A stretch of DNA of 64,000 bases from Ceratodon purpureus (GCA_014871385.1 CM026421.1:18402203-18466202); one strand, 5' to 3'; positions 31,434 to 44,242 are shown, counted from the stretch's first letter. Program-made: numbers and translations. The notes: generated from the letters alone by a model not told the origin.

Positions 31434-34271
31434 ATGGACTATGTCTCAGATGATGAGGTACCCGTTGAAGTGCCCGTAAACCCAGACCTTCCAGACTTCG
31501 TGGTTGTACCCTCAAAACAATGGCAGAACAAGACTGTAACAATATATAGTGACGACAATATCCCGTTAGCAGAGGGTTTGATCCGGAACCCACGGTCCAG
31601 CTTGGTATCTGACACGGTTGGTCCCCTTGGTGATTCCGTTGTCGTCGTCCAGGTATCACGTTCTTTGGTCAAAGAAGAGTCAGAGGATGATTGGAGGTAC
31701 TCCTTCAAAACGTGGCCTATCAGCCACGTCTATCTGGATGGAGTTAGCCTAGAGCACCATAGTCAACGTGATGTGTATAACCGTTGGGTTGCAGAGCGTA
31801 ACCGATCCCTGGGAGATCGTACCCGATCGTATGATAACTCCTCTAGGAATACCCCCCCTCCTATATCACGTCACGTTGAGTTTCTGATGACCCAGCCATC
31901 CATCAACTCTGTAGCGGCAAACACGTGCTGCGCTCACCTATGCGTCCAACACTATCCCAGAGATAAAATCTCTAGTCTACGGTCGCGTATGTACGACAAG
32001 ACCACAGTGCAGTTCCGTAATCACATAAAACTCGACGTGCATAGACAGATCCACAAGAATTCAGCGGGGAAGAGTGTGGTGACTCTGGAGGGCATAGATG
32101 TTTGCCCCTTCGCTTGGATGAAGATTATGGGAGTGAGCTCCAGTACATTCTATAGAAATGCGCAGTATGCTGCTGCTGGTTTCGAGGCTCAATTTCACGG
32201 TAATACTGGTTTACGTAAACCTCGAAATCACACAGTAGTAGCAACTGCCGTCCTAGGGGCCATCCTGGACAGGCATGCCGACCACATGCCCCACAAGAGT
32301 CGTGTTCTGCCTTCAGGGGAGACAGTTGTAGCTAAAGTTCTGCCTTCCAGTTTCAAATGGAAGGAACAAATTCCAATCCTCGATGAGCATTTAGCGGACT
32401 GCGGATTGCCTCCTATGTCCGCTTCTAACTTGAGCAAGATCAGGAGGCTTAGCTATCCAGAATATTACGCCAAACGGGCAGGAGATAACTTCGCTCGTTG
32501 CTCAAAATGTGATGAGTTCCAGTCCCAGAAGAAGTTGACGGTTACAGGATCTCAGGCGTCCCTGTTGTGGTCTAAGAAAATGAGGCTGCACAATGACTCT
32601 GCAATGGCGCATAGGGACTTGTACTACCTAAATCGATTCAGGTCGAAGGCTACTCCGCATGAAGTTCTTACTATTATGCATGACAAGATGGACCATTCGA
32701 AGACGGCGTCGCCGGCCTTATCCCACAAGGTCAAACACTTAGACGGTCTCATGAAGCTTCCTCTCGCTGTCACGGGAATGCTTGCTCATGGGCATGTGGA
32801 CCAACGTTACGCCCATTATGGCCTTGACATTTACTCACACGACGCTAATTACACGGTTGGATCGTTTGCGAAGCTCCTTCGGGACCTTGAGTCACCCCCT
32901 AAATCCACCTCTAGGGAACTCTTTCAAGAGAATCCTTCCCACCCATTGTATGCTGCGCTTTTGCATGGTTCAGAGATGTGTATGGATCCTCTTGGCCCTC
33001 CTCCTAAGGTTCCTGTTGCTGCTAAACCGTTGCCTCCCATTCTTAACGTCCAAATGGATAACGCTGTCAGTGATAACAAGAATAGGTTTGTATTTTCATT
33101 CTGGTCCCTATTAGTCGCGAAGCGGGTGTTTCGCGAAGTGTACGTGAATTTCATGCTGGTCGGCCATACTCATGACGATATTGATGCCCTTTTCGGGCGA
33201 TAGAGCATGGCTTTGCGGAGGGAGGACTTTCCCACAGTACCTCTCCTCATGAAGTCCTTCATGAAACATGAAGTAGTACCAACAATTCCGCATCTTATTC
33301 AGGAGGTCCCAGATTTCAAGAAATTCATCGCGGAGTGGATGCTTGATGGCGACGATACATCAATGGGTCACACTAAAGCTCATCAGTTCAAATTCTATGT
33401 AGATTCTTCAGGATGCCCAGTCATGAAGTATAAAATCTTCTGTCACGACGACGACTGGTTGCCAAAAGGAGATGGTTGTGGCATCAAGTTGTGGAAGGAG
33501 GATTCAGAAGGTCGATCTTTATGGCCCCGTGGTGTTCCTGGTGCCGTGGCGCCTCGCGAGATGCGGCACCTGCCTGATGTGATTAAGGGCTTGTCGGGTT
33601 TTGTAGATCATTGGGAGAGGCTATCTTCGGATTCAGTGGAGTCTAGAAGAATCTATGAGCCACTCTCATACTATTGGAACGATGTTAAAGAGGCTCTTTC
33701 CATCCCCTTTGATGCTGTCCCCGCCTTGGAGCATGGTTTTTGGCCATCCACGCGGCTCGCTCACTCCATCGAAGACGAGTTTCAGGAAGATGGAACTTTG
33801 CGCGAGGAGTTCGCAGAGGATGATCACTTTGTTGGTCACAAACGAGATCGCCCAGGACCGTCGTTCCGTGTTGCGCGAGACCTTTTTGCAGGGTACTTCT
33901 TGGCGCTTCGACCCTGCGATGAAGACGATCGTCCTTTCTGGCTTGCGCGGGCCTTGACTGACCCTAATTTGAACCCTGACCTCCCGAACACGCTCCAAGT
34001 AGAGTTCTACCGCCCAATTTCCCGAGATGAAAATGTTTTGAAATTCTATACCGGCTGGGATGTGGATGGGAGACTTCGTTGGACAGTTGAGAAGGATGTA
34101 CCCGAGTCGTGGCAGAGTATTGATGCAGTCATAACAGCTTGGAAATCCAAAGTTAAAAAAAATGTCAACGACCGGGGCGTTGGCAAGGATCCAACGCTGA
34201 AGATCCCACTCAAACAACTGGACATTATAAAGGCCTCCTTGGAGAGATTTTTGTCTCCGGATTCTGAATAA
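31434..34271 (+). pseudogene. DDE-like transposase candidate of element P (DUF7869-like), one in-frame TAG
   Basis: The start codon follows a TTTCAG acceptor by 6 bp, so an intron lies in the leader. The product is about 945 residues. It has an acidic N-terminus and a CxxC pair (FARCSKCDEF). Then come candidate acidic sites in order: IMHDKMDHSK, VQMDNAVSDNKNR and VGHTHDDIDALFGR. This order, with the LxxDN...KNR and HTHxDID signatures, is seen in transposon proteins I recall as annotated DUF7869; the name is from memory. A TAG at 33201-33203 falls right after FGR, and the frame stays open for 355 further codons, so it is a single point change. The protein is the most likely transposase of element P. 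It is transcribed away from gene A. Confidence 0.65.
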
Positions 34272-34853
34272 ACATGTAGCTTTGAAGTTGGTGGTCTTGA
34301 AGTTCTGAATTTAGTCAGATCACTTATATTCGTTTGAAGATGACTGAACTGAATACCGTTCGTCCCTTCTGTTTTCAAGACAAAGGTAGATGTTTAGCTC
34401 GAGTCGACCTAATCAGTTATAGCGTATTAGTTCTAGCGTATTTATGTTTTGAATACTAGCTAATTACATATATTTAATTGGAGGGAACACTACTTAAGTG
34501 TTTCTGTCCATTCCTTATTTATCATGTGTACCACATTATAGACCGCAGTTTAGGTCGAGGCGACCTAAACTGCATTTGGCGTTGAAGTTCGTACTTTACG
34601 AGTGCGGGATACCAACAGGTCACCTATAATTCTTAGTCTAGATTTTTACTTAGTACCCTAAAGCGTTGATTCTATATCATATGTACTGCCACATAACAGC
34701 CATTTAGGTCGAGGCGACCTAAACGACATCTACCATTGAAGTTCCTAGTTTGGATCTCTGAAGTAGAGCCGATAACATACATTTGTTGGCATGGGACTAT
34801 TATGAAGTCCGTATGTTCTTGGATTGCATATCATACTCCGGAAACTGTAGGCA
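34272..34853 (+). other. 3' flank of the transposase candidate within element P
   Basis: Non-coding, AT-rich sequence containing three palindromes of the element, listed separately. It is interrupted by the solo LTR and resumes at 53840. Confidence 0.5.
34393..34723. repeat. Three element P palindromes downstream of the transposase
   Basis: Copies at 34393-34413 (mixed: left arm GCTCG, right arm GACCT), 34549-34569 and 34703-34723 (both arms of the GGTCG/CGACC variant). The change from interior to end variant therefore happens between 31338 and 34549. Confidence 0.85.
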
Positions 34854-35223
34854 GCTATTGTGGGATCCGAGAAACTCAGAATAAACCGGAAGCGCCTCAT
34901 CCGGCGTAAGTATTCCATTAATTTTTCATTTTTTCGGTTAATTAGGTAAAAACTAGCTAGGTACTAGCTGTATTAGGAATTAGCATAAACCGGACACTCC
35001 AGAATCCTTAAAACAGTTAACGCAGGAAGTATTCTCGGAACCTTGATCCCGGAAACTCGGAAGAGGAAACACGGAACGGGTCAAAGATCCGAGAACTGAC
35101 CGTTACTGTAACCGCGTCTAGGATCCGAATCGACGCGGAAGTCATCATGACTCGGATAGGCATCTAACCCGGTACGGCGGCGGCTACAATTACGGGCCGC
35201 CGCAGCGTTTATTATGCCTGGGG

Positions 35224-35231
35224 TATATAAG
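35224..35231 (+). promoter_or_regulatory. TATA box of the solo LTR
   Basis: TATATAAG in the same context as in the two other LTR copies, about 150 bp before the LTR ORF start codon. Confidence 0.7.
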
Positions 35232-35382
35232 CGAGGGTGTTAGGGTTTGGAGTTCCTTTTTGCGAACTGGGAGTAGAGAGTGAAAGAGCGGTGAGGTGTT
35301 TTTGTCCTTTTTGATTCACCGGCAGTTGGATTACCGGGTTTCTTGCTGTAGGATTGTAGAGGGAGAGAAGTAAGGCGTAGAA

Positions 35383-37596
35383 ATGGCGCACGTGCAGTGT
35401 AGCGTCCTTAGCCCCGGAACTCCGGTGAAGGAATCAGAGATGGAAGAACTGATCATCGACCTCACCCGGATGAGGTGCGAGGGGTTGTTGTCACGGCCGT
35501 GGTTACTGAAGAGTGAGGTGATGGTGAGGGAGGTCTTGGAAGGACCGGACAATAGGTGGGATAATACGATCTGCAGCAAGCCCACGCTGTGGAATGCGGA
35601 ACAGTGGGCAGCAGCTTACGGTTTCGAGCAGACCGGGCTCCTTTGGGCGACCCGGACGGATAAATACGTGCAGGATAGGTTCCACGGGAAGATTCATAGG
35701 AACAATGGATACGAGATAGACGCCTGCATGGATAGGAGGCAGAGACAGGTCTTAGCTTTCCTCGTTCCGATCCTGTATCCGCAAAAACCGGCACAGGTCA
35801 CCATTACGGTCGGGAACACCATCCTCGGAGCGTACTCAGGAGAACGTCCGGTGAATTGGGCCGCACTCATGGCGGAAGTGGTGCAGAAGATGGTTCCGGG
35901 GATCGGAAAGAAGCCGACCCCGATCTCCCCTTTCCTTTTCCACCTTTACCATGCGTATGAGTTGCTGAGCGATAAGGAGGAAGAGACTTATACGGCGGCG
36001 AAGAACTTCCTCAAATTTTCGGAGATTCCGCCCGGAATGGAAGCCGATCCGCGGGGCGAGACCTCGGATACAGCATCCACGGAACACGAGGACGATACTA
36101 GGGAGGTTCCGAACCCCGGCACTACTAGGGCTCAGTCCAGATCACGATCGGAGCGGGCTGCGTCACAGCACGCGGAGCCCTCTACGGCCCGGGGAGATAC
36201 GGAACGGAGAGAGGTCAATTCCGAGCGGGGATTTCCGGTGGAACTATTTCGGGGGATTCGGGAGGAGACTCACCGGGCGCAGGCTTCTTACAATCGGATC
36301 GAGACACTGTTCCGGAGAGTCTGCACATCTCTGGGAGGTTGCTTACCGGAGGAGGTGATCCGAGAGGTGGAATTGTTGAAGGACGCCCCGAAACTTCGGA
36401 GTGAGAAGAAGCAGTTGGAGCTTCAGTTGCAGGAGCTAACGAAGGAACTGGCAGCAAAGAGTGAGGAGATCCGGAAGTTCCATGCCGAGCAGGAGGAGAC
36501 CTTGGGGGAGCTTCGGACGTTGGTAGGAAGTTCGGGTGCGGTAATCAACAAGGCCCCGCTGTTTGATGAGAACGTATTGCAGCCGGCCGATTTCGAGGAC
36601 AAGCAGAGGATCATCCTTATCCTCTCTAAATGCGAGCACTCGATGAACCTCATCCTGAAGAAGGTCCGACTGCTGCTCAATCCGAGTACCGGAAGTCCTA
36701 GTATCGGAGTTGCTGGTCGGAGCCTTCCGCTCCCCGGATCTCCCTCTCGGGCCGTTGTAGGAAAAACTCGAGGAGTAGGGTTCCGAACCCCAATAGAGCG
36801 TAACCTCCAGCTCGAGGAGCGGATGGCAACCGAAGCAGACATCTTCATGACGAACCGGACGATCGCGGAGGTGATCCGGGAGCACCAAGCACATGTGGCG
36901 TCACCCGGAACCAGTACGGTCCAGCAGAGCTGCGCGATTCCCACCGGTCAGGCGGAAGTGACCGGAACTACAGTCACCGAGAGGCGGATCGAGGAGAGGA
37001 CGGTTACGGAGCAGGTGACTCGGTCCGTGCCGCCGGATGTTCTTCCATGACTCGGAGAGGAGGTGATCATTGCAAATTACCGAGGGGAGATAGCGGGACC
37101 GGAATGGGGACGAGCCAGTTCACCACCCGGACGGACTTGAGTGACTCAGGAGGGGGGACTGACCCCTTCACCCACAGCCAAGACCGGAACGGTGACGCCT
37201 ACTCCCACCGGAACGCCAGCAGCGGATACCCCTTCGGACAGTGTCGGTGCTCGGAGGACTTTGCGGAAAAGGAAGGAGCCGACAAAGAAGGCCCCCATTA
37301 TGATTTCAGAGTCCGACTCGGAGACTTATGAGAGCTCTCCGGTTGGGACAACCGGAACTGGGACTCGGACTCCTACATTCGGAACCCCTCCCGCACATAT
37401 GATCCCGAAGTCGCCCAAGTCTCCCAAGAACCGGATCGTTACCCGGTTGTCCTTGGAGGCTCAGGCGAAGGAGTCAAAGGCGGAACGGAGTGCTAGGCGC
37501 AAGGCGGCGCGAGCAGCAGGGGTGGGCGGATCAGAGCCGCGGGTGACCAGGTCGAAGGATCGCGAGCAGGAGAGCCACAAGAAGACAAAGAAGTGA
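35383..37596 (+). pseudogene. LTR-encoded ORF, copy with two stop codons
   Basis: Homologous over its whole length to the intact 731-aa protein. It reads 555 codons from the ATG, then has TGA at the position where the intact copies have CGA (after VLP). About 30 codons later a second TGA again stands for CGA. The frame is otherwise kept to the same KKTKK end. Both changes are C to T at CpG sites, as expected from deamination of methylated DNA. Confidence 0.85.
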
Positions 37597-38244
37597 TAGA
37601 TTCCTCTCGCTGCCACTTGCCGTAACTTTCCGGATTTATAGGAGTAGATTCCGGATCGGGAGATCCGTTCTAGTCGAAAAGTAGAATTCTAGGTAGATAG
37701 TTAGGGATTAGGGTTTTGATTGAACTACCGGCGCCGCCGCTTTTGTGAAAGCCCCTGCTTACTTAAACAGGGCAGGCGATGCGGTCCGGGTCTTCGTTTT
37801 CGCATGTTTTCTCCCTATATTCCTTATCAGTAAAGTATTCGTGTTTTGCAAGTACTGTGTGTGATTTCCCGCTAAGTGTGAATGATCCGGGAAGGATATG
37901 ATAGTTCCGCTGTAGCTCGGATAGGAAGGTGATGGGAGTTGTGACGAGACCCAAACCGGAAAGGAAATGGGATTGAGCGGAAAGATTTAGCGGATTGTCG
38001 TAGGAGTGACGCCTCACTGTTCCGTCCCCAAACCAACCTCATACGGAATAGCCGTCGCTAGGGTCGAAGCGGATCAAGGGGTACTTGGTCGGGCTCCCCG
38101 AACTTCTGAAGAGGTTCCGTGCACAGTGAGAGAGGGAGTCGGAACGTGGTACGGGTCGCCTAGGGATAATCGGATCCTGGTTCTCCCAGATCCGGACTGG
38201 TTTGTCGTTGTAGTCTCACGGATCGGAGAGGATCGTCTGTGTGA

Positions 38245-38258
38245 CCTGCTGGCCAGAG
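38245..38258 (+). repeat. Target duplication of the Mutator-like element, left copy
   Basis: CCTGCTGGCCAGAG is repeated at 53546-53559. The uninterrupted LTR has this sequence once (followed by TACTCTAGG). Its length is 14 bp as it stands; Mutator-like elements usually make 8-11 bp, so a few bases may match by chance. Confidence 0.8.
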
Positions 38259-38470
38259 GGTAGCTTGTACGTGAGCGCAGAGCGGAGAGCGGTGATCGCA
38301 GATTTGGAGAGCGGAGAGCACAGAATGGGGGACATAACCTTAAAATAGCACTTTTTTTACTAAATATAAATTATAAAATTAGAAGATTCGAATATTCTTA
38401 GTATATTTTTAGAAATTTACTAATTTTAGTTATTTACTTGACCCTATAACCGTGGACTAATTACAGTATT
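38259..38470 (+). repeat. Left terminal inverted repeat of the MULE
   Basis: Begins GGTAGCTTGTACGTGAG, then a run of GAGCGGAGAGCGG units. After an AT-rich part comes CCTATAACCGTGG, which is matched inverted near the right end. Confidence 0.8.
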
Positions 38471-39142
38471 TTCATTGAATTTGTAGTTCATATTATCTTT
38501 TCTTGGTGATTAATTATTTAACGTGCACCTAGTACTATGCTCCAGCTCCTTCTAACTAGTTCAGGCATACAGTAATTCCCCTTATCTCCTTAAATTTATA
38601 TGCAAATTACTACTTAAAATGTATTGGTATTGAACCTCTGAACAGGGATCAAGTAACATTTAATTTCGTAACATTTTCTTAACATTGCTAGAATTCATCC
38701 ACCATAGTCTACATGCCTTTCTCCTTTTTATTATTATTTTTTTTTTTTTTTGATATTTGTCTTGTATTTTTTATAAAATTTTCTTTATTCTATCTATCTT
38801 GTTAGAGGGGTCAAAAGCCTCCTTTCATTTAATTCTCTCCTTCATTTTATTTTCACAATCATTTTATTTTCACATTCAATTTGTTAGTCTCCTTCATATT
38901 ATTTTCAACCTTCATTTTAAATATTGCTATTCTTTTCTTTAATCTTTTTAATTTCAATTTATATAATTTGTTTTTTTTTTTGTTTTTTTAAATTTTTTGC
39001 ATTCTTTATTTTTAAAAAAAAAAATTTAATGCTAAATGACCTCTGCTAAACCTTCATCTTTTTCCATTCGGTTTAGGAGGATGACAACTTTTAAATGAAT
39101 GAATAGCCGATTTTCAAGGGCGCCAAGCATCTTCTTCAGGGA
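38471..39142 (+). other. AT- and pyrimidine-rich spacer of the MULE
   Basis: Long T and CTT runs, for example at 38730-39010. No coding potential and no repeat array seen. Confidence 0.4.
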
Positions 39143-39227
39143 TATTTAAGATAAGAGTAGGGAATGTCTCTGCCTCTTTTGTGTTGGTGTTATGTGAAGC
39201 TCTTTTCCGTAGTGCGGGACAGCAGCT

Positions 39228-39680
39228 ATGGAAGACGTCAGAGATATTGTTGTTTCACTTGCTGACGATGTTTGTCCATTTGAACCATATGTTGAGGTGG
39301 AGGACGAAGAAGAGGTGATGGCCAACAGCCAAGGGCGTCCTTCGACAACGGATGTTGACGTACAAGCGGATGTAAGAGCTGACCCTCCACGTTCAGAAAA
39401 TTCGGATGAAATCATAGTGCTAGAGAAGGACGCAGATGTGCCTTTGCAACCACATGCATACTTGAAGGTTGGAAAGATCCCAAGGGGAACCTATTCCAGG
39501 GAATCAGTGAATCGGAGGCGGGGAGGTGGGCCATTGCTGAAACGTTCATACCAAGGACACGCTCCAAGTGTGGGAACGAAAGTGAATGCGAATGTAGTTT
39601 GTCATGTAGTACAGTCAGCGGCTGGCAGTCCTGCTGATAGTGTAGTGGGCAACCCTAAACGTGTTAGGTTCGAAGATTGA
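39228..39680 (+). CDS. Small acidic 150-aa protein of the MULE
   Basis: An intact ORF from ATG (MEDVRDIVVSL) to TGA, with a TATTTAAG box about 80 bp upstream. The first half is strongly acidic (EVEDEEEVM) and the second half is basic with RRRGGG and a KRVRFED end. No domain is recognised. It is transcribed towards the 3' end of the transposase gene (convergent). Its composition suggests a nuclear accessory protein; this is a guess. Confidence 0.55.
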   Translation: MEDVRDIVVSLADDVCPFEPYVEVEDEEEVMANSQGRPSTTDVDVQADVRADPPRSENSDEIIVLEKDADVPLQPHAYLKVGKIPRGTYSRESVNRRRGGGPLLKRSYQGHAPSVGTKVNANVVCHVVQSAAGSPADSVVGNPKRVRFED

Positions 39681-39931
39681 GACATCTAATAACAAGTATA
39701 TGTTTGCTGTAATAAAAGATACATGTCAGGGGATACAAAGTATATAGTGCACTTGTTCAAGATAGAATGTTGTCAAATAGAGTGCAATCAATGAGAACGA
39801 CAAAGCCTATATAATGAAAAAGTCAATATAGCTAACGTATTGCGGACTTAGTACATGGGATATTACTAAAATCATTCACTACGTGACAAATGGCCATTGT
39901 GGAAATGGCAGTTCTAAAGTAGGAGGGCTAC

Positions 39932-42900
39932 CTACTTCTTCGCCAAGGGGTGACGCAAGATTCCACTCTCTAAGAGCAGCTTGACCTCGTTGAAGCTGAA
40001 GGTAGGCGCATGGATGAAAAGCTCGGCTTCGGGATCACGGTTGCAGACCTTCAAGAGTATGTAGTATAGGTGCTTACAATACGTGAACAGAGTCTTGCCA
40101 CGGAACGTAGTCATCGTCTTCTTGAATGCTGGGCAAGTGCAACTAGGGTAAGAACTGATGGTAATCTGGTACCGCGTGATGTGTGGAGCGACGCCCGAAT
40201 CCAGCCCAATGATGCAACCGTGGCCCGGCTCAGGTATCATGGTGACGGAACGGAGGCGCGCTTTAAGAGACTCGGAGGAGCCCATGGAGAGTCGCTGCGC
40301 TTGATTGGGACGAGTGGCAGTGCGCTTCACCATCTTGCCGTCTCTCTTGCCTGGGTAGCGGTCAGCGTCTGCAGGGACTGGCACTGAGCTGAGATTTGCA
40401 GGGGGCGGGGCAGAAGAGAACAGGCGTCTTTGGGAGACCGGTTTTCTCGGCGGAAGTTGAAAGCCCGCTGCTTCGAGGGCAAGAATCTCAGTGAGTTTTA
40501 GGTTAGTACCTAGTTTCACTGGCCACACCTCTGGAATGGAGGGGAATTCCTGGTCCTTTGAGTAGTGTGCTACCCACTTGCGCTTAGAGCCTTTCACGCA
40601 GCGCTCAATATCATCAGAGCAGAAGAAGAACTCTGTCTTCTCGACTGTGTTCCTGCGGTAGTTAGTCCAGAGCCCGGTGTAGGTCGGGGCAGCTGTGCAA
40701 TGGGCCCCCCTGACAATTCTCTCAGTGCACTTCTTCTTCGTTTCAGCTCTTTGGGCCCAGCAGCACTTCGCAGAAAGTTTGTGAAGTCTCGAAATGTGCC
40801 ACTCCTTCACGTCCACCTTAGTTTCTTCAACCGCGTTGACATGGCGAATGCCGCCCTTGTTCACTGGTGAAGGTAAAGGGGAATCAACTTCCTGGGCAGG
40901 AGATTGGGTACCTTCTACCTCGGGGTCGTGTTCGGAGTCGTCTTCCTCAATGACAGGCATCTGCATAGGGCGAGCCCTGACGGCACGTCTTGGGCCTCTT
41001 GGGCGTGAGAAGTTTGTCTTGTCCGGGCGATGAGACTCCTCGTCAGCTCCGATGGGGACGTCGGCTTTTCGCTTCTGTGAACCGAAGACTTCCGCTCCTG
41101 GCATGATAGGCTGACGGGTGCAGAACTCATCCGCGCCTGGCATATCGAGCATGGGCTTATCGAGCAGTGTAGGATTTCCCCATTTCTTCGCGTTGCGTTC
41201 AGCCATCCGGAGCCTGAGTTCCTTCTTGGACGGTCCTGTTCCCCCGACGTCACCTTTGAGGAACTGGTAGTAGTTGACAACCTGTAGAAATGCCCGAACG
41301 AAATCGTCCACGGTAGCAACGCACAGGTCGTTCCCGTTGTTTCCTGAAGCTTGGAGCCACTTGTTGTGAACTGTTTCGGCGAGGTTACAGGTGGGCATCT
41401 CCGTGAGTTCTTCTTTCGTGAATTTCTGCAGATTTGACAGTATATGCCGTTAGATTTACCGATTACAGTTTTGTAGTGTAGGGCTAGGAAACGAGTATCA
41501 AAAACATGAAAACAGAGTGCAGAGATAATACCTCGGTCATGAATCCCCCCCACTGGCGGAAGCGGTGGTGCCAGAATGACAGCCACTGATCAAGTTTGAT
41601 GAGCCCGCTCTCGCCAACGACCCCAGTGGATGCCCACCATGCTCGCAACGCGTGGTACAGAGTTTCCGCCTCAGCCATGCTGGTCGCATTCTTGTACTGA
41701 GTGCACATCTTCTTGTGCTGTTCCCAGAGTTCTTCAGGGAAGTGCTTCTGCGTATACGCCACCATGTTCTGAGTCCAGTGGAACAAGCATGACCTCTCCC
41801 GGTCCTCCATTGGGTCCTCTTTGTTGCCATTGCCGTAAAGGATTCGCACTGCATTCCAATTCGCCTGTGCATTATCCGCCATGAACCCCTTGAAGTTCGG
41901 CGCTGCAACGCCATTGATCTCCATGACCAGGTTCAAGTTTTTCCAGAAGACGAGCTGGGCGTCCGTGTCCTCGGACTGCATGTCGCAAGTGGCGATTGTC
42001 ATCACGCGGCAGTAGGTGGCGTCGTACACATGGCACGCCATCGTCGACCAATCTTTGACGCGTTTTACATGGTCGAACATGATCCATGCGTTCTCCAAGT
42101 CGCCACCAGCTTGCATTCGGCTGACCAAGTCGACACCACTGCCGGGCCCGACCTCCGACATCTTGAAGACGAAGACTTTGTCACGCATAGATCCCTGTCC
42201 AGGAAACCTATTCTCCTGGACATACGCCCAGAGACTGTTACCACGTTGCTTGGTGATACCGTCCATGATTCCGTACCTTTTGAATTTTTTGAAGGTGGCG
42301 ACTTTGTTGCGGATGTTTGGTGACGCCATGTCTTTGCAGCGATCCAGAACAGGAACCAGTTCCTCCATCGTCAGCTTCCTCGGTGGTGCATCCTCGGGCT
42401 GTAGAAGGTAGCTCCCGATGAGGTCCAGTTTGCTCGCCTCCAGGACAACGGCGCTCTTTGTTGCTTTGTTGTTCATCTCTACCTGCTCTTCTATTAAGCT
42501 ACTAATCTCTGCTTTAGAGTCTCTGTAGTCTCCAACTTTCACTGGATGATCATGTGTTCCTATGTGAATACAAGCTCTAGTCTGATTCGGTTTGCCCACA
42601 ACGTAATAAATCTTAGCCTCGCATGTAGCTACACATGATGGAGGTTCTTTACATACCTTGCACAGTAGCGTGGAGTCAGGTGGAGGAGGCAGATTTATGA
42701 GAAAAGCTTGCAGGGTAGAGCCTTCGAACTCAGTCTCGTTTACCTCGAAGATCTTGGGAACACGCTTCAGGAAGTCACACTCCTCGTTCGTGCAACGCAG
42801 CCATCCGAACGCAGTTGGAACTTCGAAAAGAGAGTCCGAAGTCGTTTTTGATGTTTGTTGTGATGGTCTTGGTCCACAAGTGTCCGTCGTATCGTTTGTC

Positions 42901-43701
42901 CATTCCCTGCATAGACTTGGCGGCGAGCTTAGAGGATCCTGCAGCAGCTGGGGGCAACTCAAAAAGAACCGGACCATCAAACTTCGCAGGCAAGTACTCT
43001 ACTCTCTCGTGTGCAATAGTGGAATAGTCTATCTTTTTCAAAATGTTTTTTGACCCACGCGTCTTAGCAAGCTGTTGAAGGAGGGGGACAATGCTAACTG
43101 TGACCTGGGACAATGGAGGAGAGACATTGGAAGGAGGAGCATCTGCGTGGACCTTAGGCACGAACTTGACGGGACTGACTTCGTCATCAGAAGAGAGAGA
43201 TATGACGGTCGGAGGAGGTTTCTCTACATCTGAAGTTTCGATACCAGGCTCGACTTTGACTTTGACATCACGAGGTAAGGGAGTCTGAATTGTGCAAGTA
43301 GAAGAGCGACGGGGGGTGAGGATCTCAGTGGATGCAGCCATAAGAGAATCAGTAAGACCATAGACTCTATAGGATCCAGGGAGGAGTCTCCACTGCAACA
43401 TGTTGTTCTCATCTCTCACTGAAGGTTGCCCGAGGGTGTGGGTAACCTCGGCAGTAACGTCATCAAAGATCTCCTCCTCTATACTGATGGTATCTTCACG
43501 GAAGTGGAATCTGAGACTCAGGCGAAGAGAGGAGACTGTACCTAGACCATCGTCATCTACGCGAAACCTAAGAGGGATGCCCATGCCTTGGGCATACAGA
43601 CAGACCATCCCCATGATCGCTGGTAACTCAGGCAAGAAGAGAGAAGTGTGACTGTACTGGCGAAGCAATATTGCAAGAGCAAAGTGAGAGGAATGATGCA
43701 T
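39932..43701 (-). pseudogene. MULE transposase with WRKY-GCM1-like and SWIM zinc fingers, one frameshift
   Basis: Starts MHHSSHFAL. The N-terminal region (about 270 aa) ends LSFRSSNCV. Near 42813 one extra base shifts the frame, and the protein continues GWLRCTNEECDFL, a Cys/Cys...HxH finger completed by HIGTHDHPV. The MULE DDE core follows: VYDATYCRVMTIAT, then FMADNAQANWNAV, then CLFHWTQN. A GTATTA donor after GGFMTE and a TCTGCAG acceptor (about 41430-41535) lead to a last exon with HNKWLQASG. That exon ends with a SWIM finger (CTCPAF...FTYCKHLYY). Transposase binds the TIRs and cuts and joins DNA in the nucleus. Apart from the single shift the gene looks complete. Confidence 0.85.
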
Positions 43702-44242
43702 CGCTGTTGATCATTATATTCAGGTCGGAATGTCCATGTGGATAGGTGGAGAATGATTCATTCTGTTACGTAACGAATGTATGATTTAAGAGGGACGGCG
43801 CTAACTATTTGGAATGAGACTTTTTGCTGGCCGAAGTATAGCAGGTAAGATATTAATAAATGTGCTTTAATAATTTCAATCGTGGCGCAGAGTCTATTAG
43901 TTATGAAGTTTGGTAAGATTGGATTGAGCCGTCTTTTAAATTCTACATTTAAAACAATGAATATAAAAAGGAGCATGCTTTCAAGTGCTTGATTCTAATC
44001 TTCTAATTTTTTGTGTGCTTGAATTTATTCTTTATATTTAAAGAATAATATTTTAAACTACACTTCAGAATAGAACTGTTATGGAAATTCTTAATATAAA
44101 GAGTGTATAAAATGTGTATGGTGTTAAGATTCTATATCAATTTAGGGTTGTATCCAAATAGTTGTTCCTTATAGGTATTTAAGCGGGCAGGAAGTTCTTC
44201 AGAGAGTCTTTTTGTGAGAGAGTCAGTCCTTTGGTAAGACAC
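43702..44242. promoter_or_regulatory. Divergent promoter region between transposase and gene B
   Basis: AT-rich 540 bp separating two head-to-head genes. On the plus strand a TATTTAAG box at 44176-44183 stands about 60 bp before the gene B start. A clear TATA box for the transposase side was not found. Confidence 0.5.
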
